DNA of 9,717 nucleotides from Clostridia bacterium (lineage in GTDB: Bacteria; Bacillota; Clostridia; Christensenellales; CAG-1252), in the NCBI GenBank assembly GCA_016296985.1, contig JAEDHM010000050.1, positions 1 to 9,717 of the forward strand. The letters are read 5' to 3'. The position numbers and the translations under genes were made by a program. This document shows, in pieces, positions 1-6,120 of the stretch (position 1 is its first letter; each line of letters begins with the position of its first letter). The notes beneath the pieces were generated by a model. The model had not been told where the DNA came from, searched no databases, and saw only the letters and a program-made list of their open reading frames with translations.

Positions 1-2
1 GG

Positions 3-8
3 TATAAC
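3..8 (+). promoter_or_regulatory. Possible -10 element of the first gene
   Basis: The hexamer TATAAC differs from the TATAAT consensus at one base and lies 23 bases upstream of the ATG at 32. That would give a leader of about 15-20 bases. A -35 element would fall outside the window, so the call cannot be completed. Confidence 0.3.
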
Positions 9-31
9 GAATCGAAAAAAGGAGAAAGAAA

Positions 32-538
32 ATGATTCCTTACTATTTAAAAAATCATATTGCTAAGGTTAAAGCGAAAAAAGACGCTACTGTCGGTATA
101 CTTACTTCTTCTGCAGGAAACACAAATTTGGAAATATACTTTTACGGAGATACTGTAAAAATCAAAAAAACACCATATATCGTGGATGGCGAATATCCTT
201 GTTTAATAATTGCAAAAGACATTTTAACAGGCGAAACATTTACCGTCTTTGATGGTATGAAGCATGGTTATGATGCAATGTTTTGCAACGAGGCTTGTGA
301 TGATGCAGAGCGCGAAATAAAACTTTACGAGCATTGTACGGGAAAAATACAAATCACACTTGGTTATTCGATTGATTACGAAGATGAGAAAGAAGAGTAT
401 GAATTCAACGAAAATGGAGAGGTCATATTGATGTACGGTACTCTTGATTGGGAGCAAGCAAAATCGATTGGATTTGATTGGCTTTCATTAAAATTTGTAG
501 ACGCTAAAAAGGAATTTGTTGATTTGGAGTTGGCTTAA
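32..538 (+). CDS. Uncharacterised 168-residue cytosolic protein
   Basis: I do not recognise this protein. It has no signal peptide and no membrane segment, so it is probably soluble and cytosolic. It is rich in acidic and aromatic residues, with a Glu/Asp-rich stretch around residues 113-126. Three cysteines are visible: one near residue 57, and a close pair near 84 and 88 in a Phe-Cys-Asn-Glu-Ala-Cys context. The pair is a weak hint of metal binding, but no full motif is present. The start is supported by GGAG at 21-24, seven bases before the ATG. The gene looks more AT-rich than the ABC exporter downstream, by eye only, which could mark an accessory gene. It is separated from the DUF523 gene by 75 bases, and no terminator hairpin is visible after its stop. 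An immunity-type or other small accessory protein is possible, but nothing here proves it. Confidence 0.8.
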   Translation: MIPYYLKNHIAKVKAKKDATVGILTSSAGNTNLEIYFYGDTVKIKKTPYIVDGEYPCLIIAKDILTGETFTVFDGMKHGYDAMFCNEACDDAEREIKLYEHCTGKIQITLGYSIDYEDEKEEYEFNENGEVILMYGTLDWEQAKSIGFDWLSLKFVDAKKEFVDLELA

Positions 539-544
539 TTATAG

Positions 545-602
545 GTTGAAAAATATACCTTTTGGAGTCCCCACCCACGTTGAAACTTTAGCATATTTGG
601 AG
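545..602 (+). repeat. Imperfect tandem direct repeat upstream of the DUF523 gene
   Basis: Two similar units, 545-567 and 579-602, both begin GTTGAAA and end TTTGGAG, with AT-rich middles that differ. A C-rich spacer, CCCCACCCAC (569-578), separates them. The second unit runs directly into the AAGGAG ribosome binding site (603-608) of the following gene. It may be an operator-like tandem site or a decayed repeat. No good -35/-10 pair is visible here. Confidence 0.35.
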
Positions 603-613
603 AAGGAGAAAAA

Positions 614-1033
614 ATGAAAGTTTTAGTAAGCGCATGTTTGCTTGGTGATAATTGTAAGTACAATGGAAAAAATAATTTTAACGAAAAACTTTTTCGCTTT
701 TTAGCGGATAAAGAAGTTATTTCTATTTGCCCCGAAGTTTTCGGCGGTTTGTCCACCCCTCGCTCTCCCGTTGAAATTGTAGGGGGAAAGGCGATAAACA
801 AACTGGGGGAAGATTGTACCGCTCAATTTGAAAAAGGGGCGAAAATTGCATTGGAAATTGCTGAAAGGGAGCAACCCGATTTGATTATTTTGCAACCTCG
901 TAGTCCATCTTGCGGAGCAAAGCAAATTTACGACGGCACTTTCAGTGGAAAATTGATTGGCGGGCAGGGCTTTACCGCTCGACTTTTGAAGGAAAAGGGC
1001 TTTCTTTTGAAAGAGCCCGGGGATTTAATTTAA
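614..1033 (+). CDS. DUF523 family protein, TudS-like Fe-S protein
   Basis: This is a small DUF523 (YbbK-type) protein of 139 residues, slightly shorter than the usual ~150. Family hallmarks in order are SACLLG with Cys8, a second cysteine (Cys14) before a Lys-Tyr-Asn-Gly segment, CPEVFGGLSTPRSP with Cys39, and SPSCG with Cys100 followed by IYDGTFSG. In the characterised member TudS (2-thiouracil desulfidase), three conserved cysteines hold a [4Fe-4S] cluster used to remove sulfur from thiouracil. Cys8, Cys39 and Cys100 are the likely equivalents here. Thiouracil desulfuration in this organism is inference, since most DUF523 proteins have no tested function. The start is fixed by AAGGAG (603-608), five bases before the ATG. 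A compact hairpin terminator follows three bases after the stop, so the gene ends its transcript. Family assignment is firm; exact substrate is not. Confidence 0.93.
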   Translation: MKVLVSACLLGDNCKYNGKNNFNEKLFRFLADKEVISICPEVFGGLSTPRSPVEIVGGKAINKLGEDCTAQFEKGAKIALEIAEREQPDLIILQPRSPSCGAKQIYDGTFSGKLIGGQGFTARLLKEKGFLLKEPGDLI

Positions 1034-1035
1034 TC

Positions 1036-1055
1036 GGCGCGCTTGCGCCTTTTTT
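1036..1055 (+). terminator. Rho-independent terminator of the DUF523 gene
   Basis: A five-base-pair GC stem, GGCGC (1036-1040) with GCGCC (1045-1049), encloses the loop GCTT and is followed by six T (1050-1055). It begins three bases after the DUF523 stop codon and separates that gene from the rubrerythrin gene. Confidence 0.85.
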
Positions 1056-1088
1056 GTATAAAAAATCTATAACTGCCCAAAATTATAC

Positions 1089-1096
1089 AAGGAGGT
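1089..1096 (+). promoter_or_regulatory. Very strong ribosome binding site of rubrerythrin
   Basis: AAGGAGGT is a full-length match to the anti-Shine-Dalgarno end of 16S rRNA, placed four bases before the ATG at 1101. It is the strongest such site in the window, consistent with an abundant stress-defence protein. Confidence 0.85.
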
Positions 1097-1100
1097 AGTT

Positions 1101-1697
1101 ATGGATTTTAAGAAAAGCAAAACTTATACGAATTTAGCAAAAGCATTTGCCGGCGAGTGTCAAGCAAGGGTTAGATACGAGTTTTTAGAATACGGAGCAA
1201 GAAAGGAAGGGTTGAAAGCGTTGTCCGAAGTGATTGACAAACTTGTTTACAACGAATTCAATCATGCGAGAATGTTTTACACTTTTTTGCAAAAGGAATG
1301 TAAAGAAGAAATTACAAATATCGATATTGATGCAGGCTATCCTTTCAAGCAAAAATGGGATTTGACTGAAAACCTACGTCTTGCGGCAGAAGACGAAATT
1401 GCCGAAGCGGAAGATATATATCCCACCTTTGCAAAAGTCGCCGAGGAAGAAGGATATAAAGAAATTGCAGCCCTTTTCAAGATGGTAAGCAAGGTTGAAA
1501 GACAGCATCACGACCTTTTGACGGAGTTGTATCAACAAATGAAAGAGGGGACTATGTATAAAAAGAAAAGCCCCACCCGTTGGGTTTGCGCCGATTGCGG
1601 TTATCAAGCCATTTCAAAAGAGGCGTGGGAAGAGTGTCCGTTGTGCAAGGCAAAACAGGGCGCAGTGCTTTTGAAATTAACTCAAGATTGCGAATAG
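1101..1697 (+). CDS. rbr: Rubrerythrin (diiron peroxidase with rubredoxin domain)
   Basis: This is a cytosolic rubrerythrin of 198 residues, the usual length. An N-terminal ferritin-like four-helix domain (about 5-148) carries the diiron ligands: Glu19 in AGECQAR, Glu52 and His55 in NEFNHAR, a Glu-rich segment around 97-105, and Glu133 with His136 in VERQHH. A C-terminal rubredoxin-like domain (about 158-195) binds one iron through Cys163/Cys166 (CADC) and Cys179/Cys182 (CPLC). Rubrerythrins reduce hydrogen peroxide to water with electrons from NADH or reduced ferredoxin/rubredoxin carriers, and they are typical of strict anaerobes. The start has a near-perfect AAGGAGGT site at 1089-1096, pointing to strong translation. 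It sits between two terminators, which suggests a monocistronic transcript. However, I see no good -35/-10 pair in the 45 bases after the upstream hairpin, so some expression may come from readthrough. Confidence 0.96.
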   Translation: MDFKKSKTYTNLAKAFAGECQARVRYEFLEYGARKEGLKALSEVIDKLVYNEFNHARMFYTFLQKECKEEITNIDIDAGYPFKQKWDLTENLRLAAEDEIAEAEDIYPTFAKVAEEEGYKEIAALFKMVSKVERQHHDLLTELYQQMKEGTMYKKKSPTRWVCADCGYQAISKEAWEECPLCKAKQGAVLLKLTQDCE

Positions 1698-1701
1698 GAA
1701 T

Positions 1702-1730
1702 AAAACAAGGTTTCGGCCTTGTTTTTTCTT
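1702..1730 (+). terminator. Rho-independent terminator of rubrerythrin
   Basis: A nine-base-pair stem, AAAACAAGG (1702-1710) with CCTTGTTTT (1717-1725), encloses the loop TTTCGG and ends in a T-rich tail. It starts four bases after the rubrerythrin stop codon. Confidence 0.88.
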
Positions 1731-1750
1731 TTTGAAAGGTATTGGATTGC

Positions 1751-1779
1751 TTGCGACAAAAAATGCGGTATGTTAAAAT
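1751..1779 (+). promoter_or_regulatory. Promoter of the ABC exporter gene
   Basis: The -35 TTGCGA (1751-1756) and -10 TAAAAT (1774-1779) are separated by 17 bases. A TG at 1771-1772 makes an extended -10. It lies just past the rubrerythrin terminator. Transcription would begin near 1786, only about eight bases before the ATG at 1794, so the leader is nearly absent. Confidence 0.65.
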
Positions 1780-1793
1780 AATAATGGTGAAAT

Positions 1794-3557
1794 ATGAAAA
1801 CAAGCGTATTATTCAAAAAGTTTATCTCTTATTACAAACCGCATAAAAGGACTTTTGTATTCGACCTTTTGTGCTCTTTGATTTATTCTACCAGCGGATT
1901 GCTTTATCCTATGGTATCTTCTCGTATTCTCGACGTGTCGATTCCTAATAAAAATTTGAACGAAGTGCTTATCCTTTGCGCTGCATTGTTGGGAATTTAC
2001 ATAATCAGGGCAGCCGCCAACTTTTACGTAAGCTATTGCGGACACGTAATGGGCGTTAAGATGCAAGGAAAGATGCGAAGCGACCTTTTTGCTCACCTTG
2101 AAAAATTGCCCTATTCCTTCTACGATAGCAATGAAACGGGACAAATTATGACAAGGATGACAAACGACCTTTTCGACGTTTCCGAGCTTGCCCACCACGG
2201 TCCCGAAAACTTGTTTATCACAACCTTCGTAACCATAGGCTCTTTCGCCTATCTTTGCACCATAAGTTGGAAGTTGTCCCTTATCATCTTCGCCTTTTTA
2301 CCCGTGTTGTTTATCATCGCTTTCCTTTGCAGGAAAAGTATGACTAAGGCATTTACCAAAAGCCGTGAAGAGATCGGAAATATAAACGCAGTTTTAGAAA
2401 ACAGTATAGCAGGCATAAGGGTAACCAAGGCATATGCAAACGACGATTACGAACAAGATAAGTTTAATAAAAACAACAACAACTTTGTGAAGGCAAGAAG
2501 TAAAGCCTACAAGGCAATGGGGCGTTTCGCATCCTCTATGGGATTCGTAACCCAAGTGTACAACGTTATCGTTCTTTTGGCAGGAGGTTTATTCTGCATC
2601 TTTGACGCCGAGCATTTCGACTACGTTGATCTTGTTGCCTTTATGCTTTCCATAAACTTGTTTATTTCTCCCATAAACACCCTTATTCAGTTCTTCGAGC
2701 AGTTACAAGACGGTATTACCGGATTTAAGCGTTTTTACGCTATTATGGAAGTAAAAGCCGAACACGACAACGAGGGTGCAAAAGACGTTGACGACGTAAA
2801 AGGTGAATTGCGTTTTGAGGACGTAACCTTTGCTTACGGCGAGGGAAGAAACGTATTGGACAAAGTCAGCTTTACCGTCCCCGAGGGTAAAACCTACGCC
2901 TTTGTCGGAGCATCAGGCGGTGGTAAAACAACCTTGTGTCATCTTATCCCCAAGTTCTACGAACTTGAACAAGGTATGATCTATCTTGACGGCACCCCCA
3001 TTTCTCAAATTACTGCAAAATCCCTAAGACAAAACGTAGGTATTGTTCAACAAGACGTTTTCTTGTTTACCGGTTCCTTCCGTGAAAACATTGCTTACGG
3101 CAATCCCGATGCAAGAGAAGAGGATATCGTCGAGGCGGCAAAAAAGGCAAATATCCACGAGTTTATTACAAGTTTACCCGAAGGATACGATACCCAAATC
3201 GGTGAAAGAGGTGTAAAACTTTCAGGCGGTCAAAAGCAAAGACTAAGCATAGCCCGTGTCTTTTTGAAAAACCCCGCAATCCTTATTTTGGACGAGGCAA
3301 CCTCAGCTCTTGACAACGCAACCGAGGCCTTGATTCAAGCCTCATTGCACGAGCTTTGCAAGGGCAGGACGACAATAGTAGTCGCTCACCGGTTGTCAAC
3401 CATCAAAAACGCTGACAAGATTATCGTTATTGACCGTGGACTTATACAAGAAGAAGGGACCCATCAAGAACTTTTGGATAAAGGAGGAATTTATAAGGCA
3501 TTGCACGATACACAGTTTAAGGAAACAGGATTAGCCGAAGTTATTGATTGCGGTTAA
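1794..3557 (+). CDS. ABC-type multidrug/lipid exporter, fused membrane and ATPase domains
   Basis: This 587-residue half-transporter has the standard membrane-ATPase arrangement (MsbA/BmrA-like) and would work as a dimer in the cytoplasmic membrane. The membrane domain spans about residues 15-320 with six hydrophobic helices. The nucleotide-binding domain (about 338-575) has every key motif: Walker A GASGGGKT (372-379), Q-loop Gln in the IVQQD segment, ABC signature LSGGQ (476-480), Walker B ending Asp500-Glu501 (catalytic Glu present), D-loop SALD and switch His532. It should therefore be an active ATPase. Substrate cannot be told from sequence; drug, lipid or peptide export are all possible. 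An in-frame TGA at 1788-1790 sits just upstream, so ATG 1794 is the first possible ATG. Its only ribosome binding site is a weak GGTGA (1786-1790) with a short three-base gap. No second half-transporter is adjacent, which favours a homodimer. A strong terminator follows at once. Confidence 0.96.
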   Translation: MKTSVLFKKFISYYKPHKRTFVFDLLCSLIYSTSGLLYPMVSSRILDVSIPNKNLNEVLILCAALLGIYIIRAAANFYVSYCGHVMGVKMQGKMRSDLFAHLEKLPYSFYDSNETGQIMTRMTNDLFDVSELAHHGPENLFITTFVTIGSFAYLCTISWKLSLIIFAFLPVLFIIAFLCRKSMTKAFTKSREEIGNINAVLENSIAGIRVTKAYANDDYEQDKFNKNNNNFVKARSKAYKAMGRFASSMGFVTQVYNVIVLLAGGLFCIFDAEHFDYVDLVAFMLSINLFISPINTLIQFFEQLQDGITGFKRFYAIMEVKAEHDNEGAKDVDDVKGELRFEDVTFAYGEGRNVLDKVSFTVPEGKTYAFVGASGGGKTTLCHLIPKFYELEQGMIYLDGTPISQITAKSLRQNVGIVQQDVFLFTGSFRENIAYGNPDAREEDIVEAAKKANIHEFITSLPEGYDTQIGERGVKLSGGQKQRLSIARVFLKNPAILILDEATSALDNATEALIQASLHELCKGRTTIVVAHRLSTIKNADKIIVIDRGLIQEEGTHQELLDKGGIYKALHDTQFKETGLAEVIDCG

Positions 3558-3558
3558 G

Positions 3559-3598
3559 AAAAAAGCCTCTGTTACAGTGACGTAACAGAGGCTTTTTT
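3559..3598. terminator. Long, probably bidirectional terminator
   Basis: A perfect 17-base-pair stem, 3559-3575 with 3582-3598, encloses a six-base loop. One end is A6 and the other T6, so the transcript from either strand ends in a U-tract. On the plus strand it closes the ABC exporter gene right after its stop. On the minus strand it would catch readthrough from the hydrolase gene. Confidence 0.9.
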
Positions 3599-3748
3599 AA
3601 TTTGTTCACATATAATTTCTTGAAATATTTTGAAAGAATATCTTTTAACTACGTTGGGATAAATCGCCTTTGTTTGCCTTCATTTATCCTCGTAAATAGT
3701 ATTGTAATTTTTTCTAAATAATAAATTTTATACATATGGTAAAGAGAT
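3599..3748. other. AT-rich intergenic spacer with one inverted repeat
   Basis: This stretch lies between the tail ends of two converging genes and holds no credible reading frame. Its only clear structure is an eight-base inverted repeat, GGATAAAT (3657-3664) and ATTTATCC (3682-3689), with a 17-base loop. Outer bases ACG (3651-3653) and CGT (3691-3693) could extend the stem. There is no T-tract right after it, so it is not a standard terminator, and no convincing promoter is near. Function unknown. Confidence 0.5.
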
Positions 3749-3774
3749 AAAAAAAAGAACGGTGTGAACCGTTC
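3749..3774 (-). terminator. Rho-independent terminator of the hydrolase lipoprotein gene
   Basis: Read on the minus strand, a seven-base-pair stem (GAACGGT, 3774-3768, with ACCGTTC, 3763-3757) encloses a four-base loop and is followed by eight U (3756-3749). It begins 15 bases past the stop codon of the minus-strand gene. Confidence 0.88.
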
Positions 3775-3789
3775 CTTTCTTTTGAAAGT

Positions 3790-5253
3790 TTATTCTTCAG
3801 CTTCCATTTCAGCCAAAATTTCTGCGCCCTTTGTTTGGGAGAGGCTGTCGAGGAATTTTACAACTTCGCCTTTAATAACCTCCCAACTACAGCCAACGGA
3901 ATAGTGGTTTGAATTGGGGATATAAATCAAACGTCTGTCCTCAATCAATTGGTCGGGATCTTGGTTTTCGATAAGGCTGTGCAACAAAACTTGCATGTCG
4001 CCTTGCTTTGTGGTATGGAATGTAAGTTGCTGTTTGCCGTCAACGGTGGTTACGTCAACGTTTGTCAAGGTATCAACGCCCATACCGAAGAGATAATAAC
4101 TGTTTACCAAAGAGGTAGCAATAACTTCATTTCCCTTTTCGTCGGTTACGTACAAACTGTGTTGATAATCTTTAAGTTCTTGAACAACCTTTCTTACAAC
4201 GGGTTTTCCGTTGTTGTCGTAAACTACGTCGCCTTTGCTATCCCTTTGCCAAGCCCAAGGACGAGTTGCATAGAAAGCCATCAATTCATCTTCGCTTGAA
4301 ATAGGAGTGCCGTCGATTACGATACCTTCAGTGCCGTTGCCGTAGTGGGCGCTTTGGAGCAAAGCCCAAGTGGGGCAAAGTTGAGGGAAGGTATAGGTGC
4401 TGATTGCCATTTGAGAAAGTTGACCTGCAAGGTTGTTCATCAACTGACCGTCTTTATCAATGGTGCTGAGGATACCGCTTAAGTCAAGTCCCAAGTTTTT
4501 CATAAACATACCAAGGTAAGTTGAGGGGTCTTCCATAACTTGCCAAGTATCAAAAGAGCCTGCCAAGGTGCCACCCATAGAAAGATAGCCTTTTACCTTG
4601 TTGCGGTTGCTTTCACTTCTTGCTAAATAGTTGCTTACAACTGCGCCACCCATACTGTGAGCCATCAAAACAACTTCGTCATATTGGTTGTCGTTGATAA
4701 ACTTTTCAAGTTCTTTACCACTGTCACGCAAATCTAAACGCCAGTCGTAGGTAAACACTTTCACTTCGTATTCGCTACCATAGATTTCTTCAATGGTTTC
4801 AACTTGTTTTTTATAAGCCCTTGCAGCACCGTAGTAAAGACCGCTCATGGGGTCGGTTGCAGGGGTAACGGTGGGATCGAGAGGATCGCCGTTTTCGTCA
4901 AGACTCAATCTCCAGAAGAGGTTTGTTTTATCTTGAGTATTGGACATAATAGGACCGATTAAATCAGTTAAGGCGCCCAAGATAGGAGAATTTTTATCCA
5001 TTAAAATTCCCGAAATAAGCGAACCCAATTTGCTTTGATCAAGCATAGTGTCGATACACAAAAGGTCGTCGTCAATGGGATCCCATACAGGAGACATATC
5101 GGTAGAATCGTAATATGCGCCTGCGATAAGAGCGGTTACCCAAATGATGGCCTTTTTAGGTTCCTTTTCTTCAGGTTGTTCGCAACCTACGAAGGAGAGG
5201 ACAAGGGAAAGGGCAAGAATAACGATTAAAAAGACAAGAAGAAGTTTTTTCAT
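3790..5253 (-). CDS. LCAT-like alpha/beta-hydrolase lipoprotein
   Basis: This 487-residue secreted esterase or acyltransferase of the lecithin:cholesterol acyltransferase fold is likely anchored to the outer face of the membrane. The N-terminus is a lipoprotein signal: Lys-Lys, a long hydrophobic stretch (4-22), then FVGC with lipidated Cys24. Phe at -3 is slightly off the usual Leu. The catalytic triad can be traced: Ser200 in AHSMGG, Asp419 in QGDMQV (where the family usually has GDGTV) and His450 in NSNHYSVG. The segment FTYDWRLD (167-174) is a typical LCAT-family signature. Likely substrates are phospholipids, glycerolipids or other esters; none can be named. The start is supported by GGGAG (5264-5260), six bases upstream. 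It is transcribed alone from a strong promoter carrying an operator-like dyad, and closed by its own terminator. Family assignment is firm; substrate and whether it transfers or hydrolyses are open. Confidence 0.88.
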   Translation of the reverse strand: MKKLLLVFLIVILALSLVLSFVGCEQPEEKEPKKAIIWVTALIAGAYYDSTDMSPVWDPIDDDLLCIDTMLDQSKLGSLISGILMDKNSPILGALTDLIGPIMSNTQDKTNLFWRLSLDENGDPLDPTVTPATDPMSGLYYGAARAYKKQVETIEEIYGSEYEVKVFTYDWRLDLRDSGKELEKFINDNQYDEVVLMAHSMGGAVVSNYLARSESNRNKVKGYLSMGGTLAGSFDTWQVMEDPSTYLGMFMKNLGLDLSGILSTIDKDGQLMNNLAGQLSQMAISTYTFPQLCPTWALLQSAHYGNGTEGIVIDGTPISSEDELMAFYATRPWAWQRDSKGDVVYDNNGKPVVRKVVQELKDYQHSLYVTDEKGNEVIATSLVNSYYLFGMGVDTLTNVDVTTVDGKQQLTFHTTKQGDMQVLLHSLIENQDPDQLIEDRRLIYIPNSNHYSVGCSWEVIKGEVVKFLDSLSQTKGAEILAEMEAEE

Positions 5254-5280
5254 ACTCAGCTCCCAAAAGGTGTTACCTAA

Positions 5281-5309
5281 ATTATAAACTGAATACAGTT
5301 TATTGTCGA
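5281..5309 (-). promoter_or_regulatory. Promoter of the hydrolase lipoprotein gene
   Basis: On the minus strand, -35 TCGACA (5309-5304) is one base off consensus. A 17-base spacer leads to a perfect -10 TATAAT (5286-5281). Transcription should start near 5274, giving a leader of about 20 bases that holds the GGGAG ribosome binding site. Confidence 0.8.
5284..5303. promoter_or_regulatory. Palindromic operator-like site inside the hydrolase promoter
   Basis: A perfect eight-base inverted repeat, ATAAACTG (5284-5291) and CAGTTTAT (5296-5303), is separated by AATA. It covers the whole spacer between -35 and -10 and runs into the -10. A dimeric repressor bound here would block RNA polymerase. The matching regulator is not in the window and I do not recognise the motif as a known consensus. 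A chance palindrome is possible but unlikely at this length and position. Confidence 0.55.
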
Positions 5310-5373
5310 TAACTTTTTTAAAGATTTCTTAATTATTTTGCCACTATCAACAATTTATTTTTATACTAACGTG

Positions 5374-5404
5374 AAAAAAGGAGAAGCTTTTTTACATTCT
5401 CCTT
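5374..5404 (-). terminator. Rho-independent terminator downstream of queT
   Basis: On the minus strand, AAGGAGAA (5404-5397) pairs with TTCTCCTT (5385-5378) around an 11-base loop, and the run of T continues to 5374. It lies about 54 bases past the queT stop and just upstream of the hydrolase promoter, so it insulates the two minus-strand genes. Confidence 0.8.
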
Positions 5405-5457
5405 AAATATTTGATTTTCACTTTCAAAAGCAGTTGGACTATTTATTGAGGTGAAAG

Positions 5458-6015
5458 TTATTTTTTTGAAATTTTAAGTTTATCCCCAAATCTTTTTTCC
5501 AAAACCAAAATCATGGGGATACCCAAAGCGTACACCCAAATTGCTTGGGTAGCCAAAATGGATGCGAAGTTTATCCAATAGCCTTCGGGGGTAGATACGA
5601 AATATATAATAAGAGGAATAACGATTGCGTTTATTAAAACCGGTGGTAAACCGCCTAAAAAATAGCGGAAAAACATGGTCGTATAGGCTTTTTTCTTGTT
5701 TTCAAGGGTTATTTCATTTTTCTTATAAAAGCGAAAAACTCGTCCTATTAAAAACGTCAAAAATCCGGCAAGAAGGGTAGCAAGCGAGCCGAAAACAATG
5801 TCAAATACGCCGTATGCCGAGATTATATTGGACAAAATACAACCTAAAAACAAAGCGGGTATTGCTTCGGGCATAACAAGAGGAAGAAGGGTAAGTGCTT
5901 CGGAAATTCGAACTTGAATAGGGCCAAATGCGATGGGGGTTGTAATAAGGGTTAAAACTGTGTACAAAGCGGCGATAATGCCGATTCGGACCAAAATAGC
6001 GGTACGTGCTTTCAT
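5458..6015 (-). CDS. queT: QueT family queuosine-precursor transporter (ECF S component)
   Basis: This 185-residue integral membrane protein is the substrate-binding S component of an energy-coupling factor transporter for a queuosine precursor such as preQ0, preQ1 or queuine. The family signature FGPIQVRISEALTLLP (30-45) follows the first helix. About five to six hydrophobic segments are visible: roughly 8-29, 42-62, 68-94, 113-140 and 147-172. No ECF ATPases or T component are nearby, as expected for group II systems, where one shared energising module serves several S components. The preQ1-I riboswitch directly upstream independently supports the substrate. The ribosome binding site is GAGG (6024-6021), five bases before the ATG, and overlaps the riboswitch pseudoknot. 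The gene is alone in its transcript, with its own promoter and a terminator at 5374-5404. Confidence in family and general substrate is high; the exact precursor is not shown by sequence. Confidence 0.94.
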   Translation of the reverse strand: MKARTAILVRIGIIAALYTVLTLITTPIAFGPIQVRISEALTLLPLVMPEAIPALFLGCILSNIISAYGVFDIVFGSLATLLAGFLTFLIGRVFRFYKKNEITLENKKKAYTTMFFRYFLGGLPPVLINAIVIPLIIYFVSTPEGYWINFASILATQAIWVYALGIPMILVLEKRFGDKLKISKK

Positions 6016-6020
6016 AAAAA

Positions 6021-6061
6021 CCTCGGTTTTTTTATTTGGAAGTGTTTACCGAAAACCTTCC
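6021..6061 (-). ncRNA. preQ1-I riboswitch controlling queT translation
   Basis: On the minus strand, P1 is GGAAG (6061-6057) with CUUCC (6042-6038). Its loop carries UCGG (6052-6049) followed by UAAACAC, like the U-rich loop plus ACAC of known preQ1-I aptamers. An A-rich tail (6037-6027) leads to CCGA (6026-6023), which pairs with the loop to close the H-type pseudoknot. The tail continues into GAGG, so the second pseudoknot strand overlaps the Shine-Dalgarno sequence five bases before the queT start. Ligand binding should therefore hide the ribosome binding site and turn translation off. No terminator hairpin lies between aptamer and gene, which also argues for translational control. Confidence 0.9.
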
Positions 6062-6069
6062 ATGGGTTT

Positions 6070-6098
6070 AGGATAGCAAAATCAAAAACAGATGTCAA
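6070..6098 (-). promoter_or_regulatory. Promoter of queT
   Basis: On the minus strand, a perfect -35 TTGACA (6098-6093), a 17-base spacer and -10 TATCCT (6075-6070) are present. Transcription should start near 6063, so the riboswitch begins within the first few nucleotides of the message. Confidence 0.78.
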
Positions 6099-6120
6099 GC
6101 AATGGGAAGATTTTTTCGCA

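Noticed and set aside
1809..2198. 129-residue minus-strand open frame inside the ABC exporter gene
   Set aside because: It is antisense to the conserved membrane domain and has no start signals; the exporter frame is complete and motif-rich.
3619..3648. TTGAAA followed by a weak -10 as a promoter for an intergenic small RNA
   Set aside because: The -10 candidate matches only about half the consensus and no terminator follows the stem-loop downstream.
3949..4299. 116-residue plus-strand open frame inside the hydrolase gene
   Set aside because: It is antisense to a well-supported lipoprotein gene, has no ribosome binding site and no recognisable motif.
5420..5458. ACTTTCA/TGAAAGT inverted repeat at the end of queT as a terminator
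   Set aside because: The stem is AT-rich with a 25-base loop and no U-tract; the hairpin at 5374-5404 is a much better terminator.
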